A stretch of 64,000 bases of DNA, from NCBI GenBank assembly GCA_902806575.1, contig CADCXD010000006.1, positions 248,001 through 312,000 on the forward strand, written 5' to 3'. Positions within the stretch are counted from its first letter, which is position 1. Each line of letters opens with the position of its first letter. Under the pieces are notes generated by a model, which was not told the origin of the DNA, made no database searches, and was given only the letters and a program-made list of their open reading frames with translations. The DNA is from Jackrogersella multiformis (Eukaryota > Ascomycota > Sordariomycetes > Xylariales > Hypoxylaceae). The position numbers and the translations under genes were made by a program. Below, piece after piece: positions 46,101 to 58,043 of the stretch.

Positions 46101-46523
46101 AAGAAGGGAGATGACGCGCTGGGTAGCCCCGTCCCGACCCCAGGCCATCGCCGTAGGTTTAGCTTTGGCATAAGAACAGAGCGGGACCGAGAGGAGATTC
46201 GGGAGATGGATCGAGCACCACACACCCCGCGAACACCCGGAAAGGGGCATGTCGACAGAAGCGACTCGGCATCAGAAGTCTCGGACCCGGAAAGCTTTCG
46301 TCGTGATACAAGGGATGCGAACGGGTCGTCGAGGAGAGTGCCGGGCGAGACGACTACGCACGTGCAGAGCGATTTGGGTGGAAGCATGATCCTAGAGTTC
46401 GAAATCTTCATCGTCAAGGTTCCTTTACTTTCGTTACATGGAATTCAGTTCAAGCGCATGGAGGGAAATACATGGCAATTCAAGAATATGGCGGACCATA
46501 TCCTGAAGGAATTGCGCCTATGA
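43108..46523 (+). CDS. kin1: KIN1/KIN2-type serine/threonine kinase (MARK/PAR-1 family)
   Basis: A cortical kinase of the PAR-1/MARK branch that acts in polarised growth, septation and exocytosis in fungi. Three exons (43108-43791, 43901-44531, 44584-46523) give 1084 residues, close to yeast Kin1 (about 1060). The first 200 residues are a disordered His/Gln/Ser-rich region. The kinase domain spans about 209-466, with GAGSMGKV, ACKII, Asp338 in HRDLKIEN and Asp356 in DFGLSN. The activation loop ends GSLYFAAPE, followed by HPWM. A family segment beginning FNFGPPEVI follows. The C-terminal KA1 domain (about 1045-1084, ending MADHILKELRL) is the lipid- and autoinhibition-related module of this group. 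The ATG at 43108 was preferred to earlier in-frame starts, but the true N-terminus could lie upstream. Confidence 0.95.
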
Positions 46524-48598
46524 TCCGAAGCTACATCGCAGATAACCGAGTCGAGCTATAGAAATGACCCGTCGCAGCAGAGGCGGGTCAACCTAGCCAA
46601 AGATGCCTGAGAGCCTAGGTCCCCTTCTCCTATTACGGTGCTGCTCTCTTAGTATCCGACGACCTCGGTGTTATAAACGTGGACCTTCCATTATTGTTGA
46701 ATACTTCTTGATTCTCGGACCCCCCCCCCCTTTTTGTCTTGAAGGGCACGTTGGTTTGTGTCGATATGGATTCTTCGAGGTCAGGCCGTGCCTGGTGCCT
46801 GTTGTTGTAAGGATATGATGGAATTGGCAGGTTTGGCGCGCGGACTTGACGACCATGATGTTTTCCTAATAGCAAATACAAGTAGTAATGTAAAAAAGTA
46901 CCTTAAAAAGTACCTCTGGTTGACGGATTAATAAGTGTTGCAGCGCTCGGAGAAGAACCGTTTACTATGCGGTCGCGCCGGCTTACATCTCACACGGTCT
47001 AGGTGGTTTGCTTGGGGGTTATCATATGGTAGCTTTTATTCTGATAATAATGCATTGTAGGTAGGTATGTAGGTATACTGCTATTCCCTTGATTGGAAAT
47101 ATATGTATTCTTTTTTATAAATATTTTATGGCTATTCTCTGGTGACTGTAGGTTTTGATATACTGTGCTATATCTTGCTTTTGAGTATGGAATATTACTT
47201 GCTTGTTTGCTTGTCTATTATTGATAATTTCACTGACCCTTATAAGCAAAGCTCTTTGCGACGAAGCTCATCAGATTGCTCTATAATTTAAACTGGTCTC
47301 GGAATATAGTACTACAATATGCACTCCGTTCTTGATGCCGAGACAGTGGGACGTAGGATGAGATAGGGGGGGGAGACCTTGAATCTTTGATGCCTTATCT
47401 GAGTACCTAGGTATTTAAGTAGTATACCTAGGTATGTGTGGCTCGTGCTTAACCTTAGTACCCCGCTGCGGCGTAGCAACGGTAGTGACCTAAGGCATGG
47501 AAGGACAATGGAAGCTAAGGCTGATAAGGAAGGGTACGTAACCATTGTAACGCAATCGGTTGGGCGTGGTCGGTGCTTCTGGTATCTTATGTAGGTAGGT
47601 ACCTTATACATTGTAGTACCTACCTAAGGTACACTAGCTGCATTCCAGTGGTGCTTCTTCACCGGGCTGCTCTAGAGAACCCTGCATTAAACTTCACTTC
47701 CGCTCTTCAACCTTTTACAAGATACCTACCTACCAACCAACATACCAGCCTAGCCTGGATCTTCAGCCTCGCCTCTTTTCTTTCTATCCATACAACCGCC
47801 TTAAATAAATCGTAAATTAATACTGCGCCTGATATCTAATACACATCGGCCCAGTCATCTCCGCGCCGGAAGCTCTCCTAGATCTAACCTCGCGGACAAT
47901 TACTTGGATCGTGTCTTCTCAGCCTAACTCCATTCCGGTTTAGACAAGTGCCTCTCCGTCGCGATTACATAGGAAGAACCGTTTCGGCATCTTTCTACAC
48001 CATCGGCATTGCCATTAATAAGAAAGGAAGAAAGAAGGAAGGAAGGAATAATACGGTTAACCACCTTACGAGGACATCGTGCTATTTCTCACAACACTAT
48101 CACGCCGGAACGGAGTCTACGTGATCTCGTTTTGAGAGCGCATTTCTCTTGCGCATGATCTGGTAGAGACCAACTCACACACAACCTATCTTCTTGGGAA
48201 GAGTGACTTGCGCCCCACATTGTTATTCCCGATCTTATTATAGATCCGGTATTTCAAAATACCACTGGCGCATATATTTCATCCCTAGACCGACACAGCT
48301 TGGGGCAACGAAACAGAAGCGCCGTAATAACTTATTGAGAGGTAGCCGGTATACCTACCAAGGTACAAAACTTGTAAGCGAGACAGGTAGATATCGAGAA
48401 AGTCTAGGGAATGGTGTATACTAACCACACACGCACACCCAGATTTCGAAGAAGACGCGCGCAGCAGGACGGACAAGACAAGACAATACAATACAATACA
48501 ATACAATACAAGACGAGCGATAGCGGAAATACACAACGAATTAACTCGAGCTATACATGAAAGACCTCTTACCTTGAGTGAAAGCACTTCCCGACACA
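46524..48598. other. Intergenic region between KIN1 and Caf40 genes
   Basis: About 2.1 kb. It starts with the KIN1 3' UTR, which has a run of 11 C followed by 5 T at 46720-46735. ACCTAGGT lies near 47407 and 47430. The Caf40 promoter and leader include an (AATAC)n microsatellite at 48484-48511. No gene is supported. Confidence 0.55.
48484..48511. repeat. (AATAC)n pentanucleotide repeat upstream of Caf40
   Basis: Five copies of the pentanucleotide AATAC, about 90 bp before the Caf40 start codon and therefore probably within its 5' leader. Confidence 0.85.
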
Positions 48599-49816
48599 AT
48601 GTTACCAAATCCGAGCCTGTACGGTCACCACCAGTATAACCCACACGCTGACCAGCCATGGATGCATCAACAACCAAGCCACCAGCACCAAGCCCAACAG
48701 GCTCAGGCTGCCGCCGTCGCCGCTCAACAGCAACACTACAATAGACTGGCCGGCGCGCACAATAACGTTGCCTCAAACATCGGTGCCTCTGTCGCTAGCC
48801 ACGTTCAGGATAACGGTCTGGAGAACGTATCGGAAGATAATCGAAGAACTCTAACTTTCGTCGCCGACCTACTGAACGAGAACACGCGCGAGGCCGCTCT
48901 CCTCGAGCTGAGCAAAAAGCGAGAACAAGTGCCCGAACTAGCGCTCATATTATGGCACTCGTTTGGTTAGTACCCCCCCTCCCTTTCTTGAACGCTATAG
49001 TGAAAAAGAAAAGGAGTTAGGACTAATCTAAGTACAAATATCTAGGTGTGATGACTTCTCTAATGCAGGAGATTATCTCGGTCTATAACCTCCTCAACCC
49101 ATCTCAGCTGACTGCTGCTGCCTCGAACCGGGTCTGCAATGCCCTCGCACTCCTGCAGTGTGTAGCCTCGCACAATGATACAAGAACCTTGTTCTTGAAT
49201 GGTACGCGCTCACTTCATATCCGTCGGTTGATTATAACGCGCTGACAAGATGAATGTAGCTCACATCCCTCTCTTCCTCTACCCCTTTTTAAACACAACC
49301 TCTAAGTCACGGCCATTCGAGTACCTTCGGCTGACTTCGCTCGGCGTGATTGGCGCGTTGGTGAAGAACGACTCGAGCGAGGTCATTAACTTTCTCCTCA
49401 CTACGGAGATCATTCCTCTTTGTCTGCGGATTATGGAGACGGGTTCCGAGCTTAGCAAGACGGTTGCCATCTTCATTGTTCAGAAGATACTGTTGGATGA
49501 CAACGGTCTCAACTACATCTGTGCCACGTACGAGCGTTTCTACGCCGTAGGAACAGTGCTGAGTAACATGGTTGCTCAGCTAGTAGAACAGCAAACCGCT
49601 CGTCTCCTCAAGCACGTCGTGCGATGCTTCCTCCGACTCAGCGATAATGCGCGCGCCAGAGAAGCTCTACGCCAGTGCCTTCCAGAGCCTCTCCGCGATG
49701 CTACATTCAGTTCGGTGCTCCGCGACGATGCCGCTACCAAGCGCTGCCTAGCTCAGCTGCTGATTAATCTCTCCGACAACGTGGTAGAGGCTAGCAGCGG
49801 TCATGCAGGCCTATAA
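48599..49816 (+). CDS. caf40: CCR4-NOT complex subunit Caf40/Rcd1 (CNOT9)
   Basis: Caf40 is a scaffold subunit of the CCR4-NOT deadenylase that docks regulatory RNA-binding proteins. Three exons (48599-48965, 49046-49201, 49260-49816) give 359 residues. The first 85 or so residues are a Gln/His/Ala-rich fungal extension. The armadillo-repeat core follows. It includes ILWHSFGVMTSLMQEI across the first junction and ALLQCVASHNDTRTLFLNGAHIP across the second. TTSKSRPFEYLRLTSLGVIG and KILLDDNGLNYICATYERF are near-invariant family blocks. The C-terminus ends shortly after CLAQLLINLSDN. Identity is firm; only the last dozen residues are uncertain, since a further small 3' intron is possible. Confidence 0.96.
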
Positions 49817-49841
49817 GGCCTCACAGGTCTACAAATGGTGT

Positions 49842-49868
49842 GGGTGTGTGGGTGTGTGGGTGTGTGGG
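49842..49868 (+). other. Candidate G-quadruplex motif in the Caf40 3' UTR
   Basis: Four GGG tracts are separated by three identical TGTGT spacers on the sense strand. The first begins 26 bases after the stop codon. This fits the usual G3N1-7 pattern for a quadruplex and would be present in the mRNA. Confidence 0.6.
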
Positions 49869-52747
49869 TTGCGGCTGATCACAAAACCCCAAACCCAACA
49901 GATACCCATCCCCCTTTTCAGCCGCTCCCTATGCCTTGGAAGGACTCTGAGGCTCTTTTATCTTACCTTGCTAGTCACGAGAGTCGCGTTGGACGATGCT
50001 TTGCTTTGCCACGAACCACACCAAAAGGAGAGAGTAGAGCTTCTACTTCCTAAATATTACTACCGAACTCGTCGTTACCATCGTGGTGTCGACTTATCGA
50101 TCTATTGCTTGGCTGAACTAAACGGCCTCCTTGGAAGATGATTTTCGTGCTTCAAACTACACTATCGGTCGTGAATTCGTTGCTGGGTTCTTGAGCATAA
50201 CCAGCACCGTCTGACCACCCTCTAGTTTCGGCTACGAAGTCTATGGTGTCGTTGGGAATTAGAGATATCCTTCTTATGAATCATCCTACGTCCTCTTTCC
50301 ACAAATCTGGGTTCTAAGAATCTGGATAGGGCCATCGTCTTGCTCACCAGAAATGGTCGTTGTACTCACTTTACTGGCGAGGAAAGATCCATTCATAATA
50401 CTCTGGTCAACCATTCTTCTCCCTCATCTTCACTTCACATCCTTGATCCCTCCGATTTTGTACTTCTACCAAGCAACCTTTGTAGTCTTGGTGTCTAAGC
50501 CTAGGCTATATTAGTGACTCTGGTCAGTACACTATCTACAAACTCGATCACCCACCATACTTGGGAGATATGGATATCTTACAATGTTTCCTCTATTACA
50601 TACACTAAACCTCCCCGACGAAATATTCTACCAGATAGTGTATTGGCCTGCTATAATACACTGTCGATCGATGGTAACAGGGCCGAAATCGGCATACAAA
50701 CAAGAAAGCCTGGAACACGAAGGTAACCGACAAAGTTACAATATAGGTGTATATCACATACGCCTCGATCGTTACCGACATAATAACCCATTAACAAACC
50801 CCCTCCATTTCGTCTTATGTCGGGGCAAGAGTCATGATCCCCTCCCCAGGTTTCTGTATGACTTCATGTGTTCATTCCGATACTACGACACGAATACACC
50901 TGAACACACCTACACACAAAAAACCAACATTGCACATAGGCGGCGTTCAGGGCATCAGACTCATCATGCGAAGAAAACAAAACAAACCTTTTAGAGCGAG
51001 GATGGGGCGTTTAACCTACAAAACGTTTTTGCCTTCCTCGCGGCGAAGGGATCGCGGTTGGAGGGTTGCGGCATTTGAGCAGGCGTCGGATCTTTCGTTT
51101 TGCGTTTTATTTTAATTTTTAAAATATTTTCTTCTGCTCAAGGCGAGGCGTCTTGTCTACATTACCTACCCACCTGCCTACCTAGGTAATAGCAGTGATC
51201 GAAGTGAGCAGACGAGTCGACCTCCACCTCCTTATTCTCGTACTTTTCCCTAGCCGCCAGGGACACGGGGCATTGTTCTTCTACCAAGGCCATGTCATGC
51301 CATGCTATACCCGCCGACCCGAACCCGAACCGGTGGGGACTAGACCACGGTATACGTCTTTTCTCCTTTCCTTTCCCTTACCTTACCGACCGCCGCGGCC
51401 GCGTCTTTCGGCCGCGCGTGTAGATTATATGTGTACAAAGCAAAACGAACCGGAAGCAAGAGGAGAGGATAGGAAAAGATGGGGCAGAAAGAGGAAGAAA
51501 GGCAAAAGAAAAGTTAATCTGTTTTTTGGTACTTGCGATGCTGCTTTGGTTGCGTGAGATGTGATACGGCTTGATGTGTGACTTGGTATGTGAGTTGGTG
51601 TTGCGGATTGGGTATCTTGCTGCTATGTCGAGTCGAGTCGAGTCGAGGTCGAGGTCGTTTGGCTAACTAGCAAGTGAGCGGGGACTGAAGTGAAGTAAGT
51701 GAGGTAAGCGATGTAATATCGAGCGAGTGCTTGATGTAGGGCTGGGCTTTCTAATACACGTTTAGGTGCCTAAGATAGGTAAGTACCTAGGTAGGTATGT
51801 AGATATTGTACTAGTTGTCGTCCTACTAAAGCTTAGGCACGTTAGTATGAGGTTGTAGTTCGAGCCCGAGGCGTGGTGTAAGATATATTATTACCTAGTT
51901 ACCAGCAAGCGAAGCTCTTGATAGAAACTACCGTCGTATTTATATGTGCCTAGGCAATCTGGACGAAGGCGTGGATAGTGTACGCAGCTAGGTATCCAGG
52001 TAGGTAAGTATGTGGTGACTTTGGAAGTATTGTTGACTTGACGTGGATATCGATCTCCTGGTTAGCAGTTAGCAGTTAGTGGTATCTATAAGATCAAGAC
52101 TGTACTCACCCAGGAGGATCTACAGAGGCGGTCGTTGACTTGTACACGGACTGAGGCTTCCTTATTCGGTTGTCTAGGCATCTAGCATAGGTACGTGGAT
52201 TGGTATTGCGCGCTCGTCATGTCATGTCGTTGCCGCCGGTTTGCTTATTGTTGTCGTGTTGGTCTAGAGCACTTGATTGGTTGCGGTTGGTGGCTTGTAT
52301 GTTTCTGTTTGTTGCGTATGTAGTGTTTTTTTTATATCAAGATGTTGTTGAAGATGCATCTGCCTGCCTGCTCTTTGGTTTGTGCTGTAGATGGGCTGTT
52401 TGCACGCTGCTTGGATAGGCTGTTGGGGATATTGTGCTGTCTTCACTTCTCAGAGTGTTTTCGGCGGGATGGGGGATTTGATAGTACAGTGATTTGAGGT
52501 GACTTTGATATGCATAGGAGGAGCGGTGATCAAGTGAGACTGTCTTTGTTGTTGTATGATCACTTACTATTTATTCTGCCTTAATTCTGTGATCTTCGGT
52601 GTCGATGCCTCATTGACTTGATCGTCTATAGACAGATGGTGACCATGTTTTACGAATAGAGAGGTATGGGACGGGGAGAGCTTGTTGATCTTCGGATCGA
52701 TCTTGTAAGCCATGGTCCCAACTACCTGGCTTTATTTTCTACATCTA

Positions 52748-52776
52748 TATACATACATACATACATACATACATAG
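52748..52776. repeat. (TACA)n microsatellite
   Basis: About seven copies of the ACAT/TACA tetranucleotide, followed by a partial continuation after GGTACATACATAC. It is the same unit as the tract at 9668-9692. Confidence 0.9.
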
Positions 52777-53561
52777 GTACATACATACACATCGTCGACA
52801 TTTCGAAGTATTCTAGAATGTAGATCCCCTCTCGACTACCTACCTACCTACCTACCCAAGGCATCTAGGCCCCTACACTCTGTCGAATCAAACTTCCTCG
52901 AAAGTCCATCTCACCTCGCCGAGCCCTATCAACCCCCAAGACCCCTTCTCCTTCGACCCCTAGATCTTCACGTAAAGCTAGATGCCATGGACAGATCAAA
53001 GGTCCCACGACCTCGATACAACATGCCTGTCCTCGTCCCTAGCACTCCCCCAGCGTTGGCATGTCGCTAGGTAGGTATTCGCAGGTTTCCGCATCGCTTC
53101 CAGGATCGATCATATTGGCAGCACCCTGTGAATAGTAACACGCACATCATTACGTAGGTGCTTTCCCTTCCCAGCTACGGTCTAATATTACCTATTATCT
53201 AACTACTACGCTAGGTAACCAGGTATTAGTTCTTGAAGTTTCAAACCACACATCCCTAATAGGCAAGCAGCTGGCATGTCGGGTAATGTAGCCAGCCAGC
53301 CAGCCACACAAGCCAAGCGGCGTTTCACGTTCGCTCCCCATGCTATGTGCCCTCGCGGGGCGGGGCGGCTCCACGAAGGGGGCAGGCAACCGGAGCCGAG
53401 ATGTGAGTTTCACGAAGGGCCAGAACGCCGAGGCGCCAAGATCCGCCAAGACTTCGAGAACCGAGCGGCTATCTGCCTTGCCGGTTTCTGCTGCGCGACC
53501 GTCGACGAGCCGTGGCGCCATGCGTGCGTATACGGTGTATGTACGCAGGCCGCGGCGGGCT

Positions 53562-53582
53562 GGGGTTGGGGTTGGGGCTGGG
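53562..53582 (+). other. Candidate G-quadruplex motif in a GC-rich intergenic patch
   Basis: Three GGGG tracts and one GGG tract are separated by two-base loops (TT, TT, CT). This is a tight arrangement expected to fold stably as DNA or RNA on the plus strand. Confidence 0.6.
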
Positions 53583-54710
53583 CGTGGAGGAGGAGAGATG
53601 GGGAGACGGGGACTTAGGATAGGGGGTGGTGGTGGTGTGGTGTAGTTTAGTATTGTACGGTAGGTATGGTATGGGATGGTTTAGTGTAGTGTAGTGTAGC
53701 GGGATAGAGAAGACGAGATGGGGAGAAGCATAAAGCAGAGCAGGACAACAATATCCCCCGGATAGGGTATTAAGCCAGTTCGAATAGGGGGATTTGCGAT
53801 TTTATTTATTTAACGTAATATATTTAATTTCCGTCTTCTTATTTATCTACCTTGTCTACCGGCCGACGTGCTATAATGGGCAGTAAGATAAAAATCCCCA
53901 CACCATAGCATAGCACAGCACAGTCGCGGCAGTAGATACAAGCGGGTGCGCATCTTTCAAGTCTTTCAGATTCGCGCTAGTGATACAGTTATCGCTCTAA
54001 TGAGAACCCGGTCCATCTTCCGTCTTCCATCCGTCATGCATGATCTGCCCATTAATCTCGCGGCCGAGCTAGTTCTAGCCGCCGCCCTCATCCTGGCAGG
54101 CCGTCGCCGTTCCGCTAGCAGCCTGTCTGTCTGTCGTCGGATACCCCGTACTCTTTTTCGGCAGAACCTCCCCTTCCCCCCATTCCCTTTTCGGCTCGAC
54201 GTTTCTTTTATACGGGCTAAGGAGATCGCTTATTTGTAGATAGTGGTGTTTTTCGCTCTGTGTAATGTGTGGGTGTGCGCTCGGGGGTATAAATGTGGAA
54301 GAAGAAGAAAAAATCGCGCTATCTCGATATCATGGCGGTTGGGAAAAGGGGGGCTCGCCTTACGCCAAGGCATCTAGACGACGACTTTAGGTAATGCCGG
54401 TGATTGCGGTAAGGACTGTTGTGTTGTAAAATTACACTCTCCATGCATTATGGAATCAACTCGCGTACTTGACAAGGGAGTCTTTCCATAGTCTAGCCAG
54501 CGACGACGCCCTGGTTCCCCCCCGCCCCTTGCCCGAAGCCGCCATCTCATTAATCCTCGCCCATTCGATGATGTTCGCAGCCACCACCCGTCTCGTCCGA
54601 GTAGTGATGCGAGTGGCATTGCCGATGCTGCCTATGGTATCTCCTATTTCTGCTTTCTCGCTCTCCTGGCGTCGGCCCTCCGTTCGTAAAATTCGTTGCT
54701 CGCACACCCT

Positions 54711-56204
54711 TTAAGCAAAGGCACCGACGACGGACATACCAGCAGCTGTTTAGTTTTATCGTTAGTTAAGCACACATAGACAATGCATCGGTAGGTGTAG
54801 AAACTTACCTCCGAGGAGGACGAAGCAGAAAGCAATCTTCTTGTCCTTCACTGTCAAGACCTTGCTAGACTCCTCAGAGAGGAAGTCCTCGGCGAGAAGG
54901 TCTACCAGAGCCGCGTAGATCAGAAGACCGGAAGAGCTGCGAGGTGTTAGCAAATACTAGCTTCAGCTGGCTTGGGAGTTGAAAACGTACATTGAGTTGA
55001 AGATACCGACGATGATGAGACCGAAGGCGCTGTTGGGATCGTAGCTGTTGCGTGCAAACAGGCCAATAGCCTGTCCGATGGGCGCGGTGGTTCCGAAGGC
55101 GAACACTAATAGCCAGGGTCGAATGCTCCCCTTGGGGTACGGCACAGCCGCGATACGAGAACCTAGACCGAGACCCTCGAACATCTGGTGGAAGACGATG
55201 GCAACTAGCAGGATGACGAATCCCTCGACGGTGATCGAGATAGTCATTCCGACGAAGACGGAGTGGAAGAGGATACCACCTTCTAGTAGTGTAATGTTCA
55301 TGGACATCCTCTTGTAGACCATGGGGTCTACGGGCTGGCCCTCCTCGTCGAACATGCTCTTCTCCGTAACCGCGACGTCTTGCTTGGAAGAATCGATCTG
55401 ATGCATGTTCATGTTGTTACCGTGGCCGGACGCCTTGATCATGTTGACGAGCTCGAGGCGCTGGCGGACGTATTGCTCGTAGAAGACGATGAACCAAGGG
55501 GGCATTTCGGATTGGGGGAGGTCCAGCTCGTCGTTTCCTGGTTGGGGGTACTGGTTCTGCTGCTCGTACATCTGCTGGGCCATCTTCTTCTCGTAAGAGA
55601 CGTCGTCGGCCTCGAAGCTGTCCCGTCCGGGGTATCGCTGAGGGCGCTGGGGGCGCTGAGGGGCAACCATCGGGGGAGGGCTGTGCTCAAAGCCTGCAGC
55701 ACCGCCGTGGGAGTGACCTCCCATCTTGTTGTTCATCCACATCTCGATGACGAACAGGCAGAACAGGGACGCCATCATGATGACACCAGGAAGAGGTGGG
55801 TACTGTTCGGTGAAGAGATCCGGAAGACATGGGTCTGAAAGACTGAACCATGCTGTAGGGAGAAGCTAGGATACTCGTTAGATCAGATGATTTCAAAGCG
55901 GCTGATAGATAACGTACATGGACGAAGGCAGTTGCTATTAGGACGCCTGTTCCGAAGTGTTTGCAGGCAAAGAACACCTTCTCCGGCACCTTGAGCCAAC
56001 TGAGCTTCTTCGCAGCCACGGGAAATCCGGCTCCAAAGATCGACGCGCCCAAGACGAGAACTGAAGACACGTTAGCTGACGTTGACGAACGAGCCAACTT
56101 GTCTGTCACTTACAGAGTCCACCGACGTGCAGAGGCAGATCGTACTCTCCGGCTGCTTGACCACCACCACATAAGGGCTTCACATTTGCCATTGCTTCAG
56201 CCAT
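54711..56204 (-). CDS. ZIP-family zinc/iron transporter
   Basis: A membrane transporter that brings divalent metal, usually zinc, into the cytosol. Five exons: 56204-56114, 56060-55918, 55865-54991, 54936-54809 and 54745-54711. They join in phase to 423 residues. The first transmembrane segments are followed by a variable loop that starts with a His-rich GGHSHGG (about 128-134) and runs through Pro/Gln/Arg-rich sequence. The metal-binding helices carry HSVFVGM (His279) and HQMFEGLGLG (His304, Glu308). The protein closes with AAGMSVVGAFA, the typical ZIP end, from a 35-nt last exon. The length and variable His loop fit plasma-membrane ZRT-type proteins. The gene is divergent from the CDF exporter gene, and zinc-responsive control is plausible but not shown by a recognisable element. 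Confidence 0.93.
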
Positions 56205-58043
56205 GATGTCCAGATCTTATAAAAGTAAAGAGAATCGTAAAACGACAGTCGGATGTCCGGCGACTGGTAGAAGTGAACGGTTGAAAAGGTGATGAGAAAT
56301 ACAATAGAGAACAGTTAATACGAAGCCGTCCTGCGACTCCTGTGTAAAAATAGAAGAACAGACGAAAAGGCTTCAATCCTCACGCCAAGAGAAGGGAATT
56401 TTAAAAGGGAAACAGAAGAGAATATAAAAGAAAGTCCCCTGATTCTAATTCATGACACGGCGCATAAGAATGAGAATATCAATCGGAAGTCTTGGAAGAT
56501 CTGGCAGACATTTGCTTTAATATGTATTGCTATGACATGGCTTGTCTGGAGATCCTCGGCTATTCTTGAGATGAAAGACTTATGATGCTCCATGTTGAAA
56601 TTCGAAGTATCCGTGTAGCGATCTTCAAAAATAGATCATCTCGACTATACTTGACGTTTAACGCTCGATCCAACCAACGAAAATGGGTAAGTCGAAGCTG
56701 GCGAGGCCAATAACCTTGTCTTAGCGAAGCCCATGGTCTATAATGAGCTGCAGATCAACCACTGCAGGCCATTGATCTGTTTCACTGCCACTTTCTGGAC
56801 CGTACCAGAAAACTAGCAGCATGATCTCTACCAGTGTTATGATGGCAAAGATCATGCCTATGCTTGTGAGAGCTTGGCAGAGCCTCACCTAATAGGATCC
56901 ACCAAGACCACCGAGATTCATCTTTCTTGGAAAAATGACTGCGGCCGGCCACATTCTACTTCACCCTACGTAGTATTCTCGCTGTAGTAGCACTATGAGC
57001 CTCCTGAGAAACCACAGAATTGTGTTGAAGGCTCAGCTGCAGCCGAGAATACTACAAACATTGAAGGTCGTAGGGTTGAAACAAGTTCCACTCATTCCAG
57101 GCGGTGTGCTATAGGAGGTAAACATTGAAGTCGCATACGATAGTCGCATTTCCGGCTCGGTCTCGCAGTAGTAAGTACACTAGAACAAAACGCAGGGTCT
57201 CCGCATCTGTCATACCTTAACCTTAGTGTAAAGTCGAGGGTTTGTGTGATTGCCATGGCTGTCTTGTTAAGAATATGACTTCTGAATCGCACGGGGAAAC
57301 AAGAGTGTCCTTGGCAGTATCAATAATAGTGGGCTAAAATAATGCGGCTTTGGGCATCCGATATGGGAATATGAGAGGTTGAACGACCCCCAAAACAGCA
57401 GCAGCCTTGGCAAACAGAGTCTGGGGTAGAAAAGACCTCATCTGGCCAATGTGCTTAGCTCATTGAGGTGGAGGAGAGCTTAACTGCTAGCCTTGCTGTG
57501 TCAGATGGGGCTTGATAGTCGCGGTAAATATGAACTCCGACTAAATCGAAACAATTTTTTACCCAATTGGACATACCGCATTTGTTAAAGATCAGCCCCT
57601 GGCAGCCTGGCCGGCGTGAGCGCTGCTCCGCCAAGAACGTTGTCGTTTGATGCCGCAGGGGCCGGAGATAATTGTGGTCTAAGCGGAGTGGGCGAGGACC
57701 CGGAGCCGGCATGTGATCCCTGTACAATTTTATTTTCCCTCTCTTTTTCTCACGGGGCCAAAGGGGGTTTGATCTCGAGTGGAGAGATAGACGGGATAAG
57801 CATTTGAAAATGCAGGGAGTCAACCTGGGAAGAGGTAGTATTCATGTGGTATTCCGTCATTGCGCGAGTGGGTTGGAATCCAGCCTAATGCGACCTTGGC
57901 CAGCGTTGGCTCCCTCACATTTGCTTCCGAGCCACATTCGGGTATAATATGAATCTTCTGTGCAGCGATCGACCTCTCCCACTTTCATTCAGAAACATTT
58001 TCCGTATTGCACCCATCAAAGCTTCCATTGCATAAATTCCAAG
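56205..58043. other. Intergenic region between divergent ZIP and CDF transporter genes
   Basis: About 1.8 kb that must hold both promoters. I see no supported gene; frames such as 57455-57823 (minus) have no recognisable features. The ACCTAGGT palindrome common elsewhere is absent here. Confidence 0.5.

Larger units (their letters stand above)
49817..54710. other. Largest gene-free region of the window (4.9 kb)
   Basis: No convincing gene. The Caf40 3' UTR starts here with a G-tract repeat at 49842-49868. Short open frames near 50584-50994 and 51195-51557 lack recognisable domains. ACCTAGGT occurs near 51181 and 51788, the last two seen in the window. A GTCGA run lies at about 51627-51656, a CATA/TACA tract at 52748-52776 and a CCTA run near 52840-52855. 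A G-rich motif is at 53562-53582 and TAGTG repeats lie near 53682-53698. The 53.3-53.6 kb stretch is GC-rich and open in several frames without protein-like features. Confidence 0.45.

Noticed and set aside
50584..50994. 136-codon frame whose start (LNLPDEIFYQIV) faintly resembles an F-box
   Set aside because: The resemblance is too short, the rest is low complexity and lacks any conserved pattern, and no splice structure extends it.
53276..53617. Possible small gene in the GC-rich patch
   Set aside because: Several frames are open at once and all give Gly/Arg/Ala-rich text without motifs, as expected from GC-rich sequence alone.
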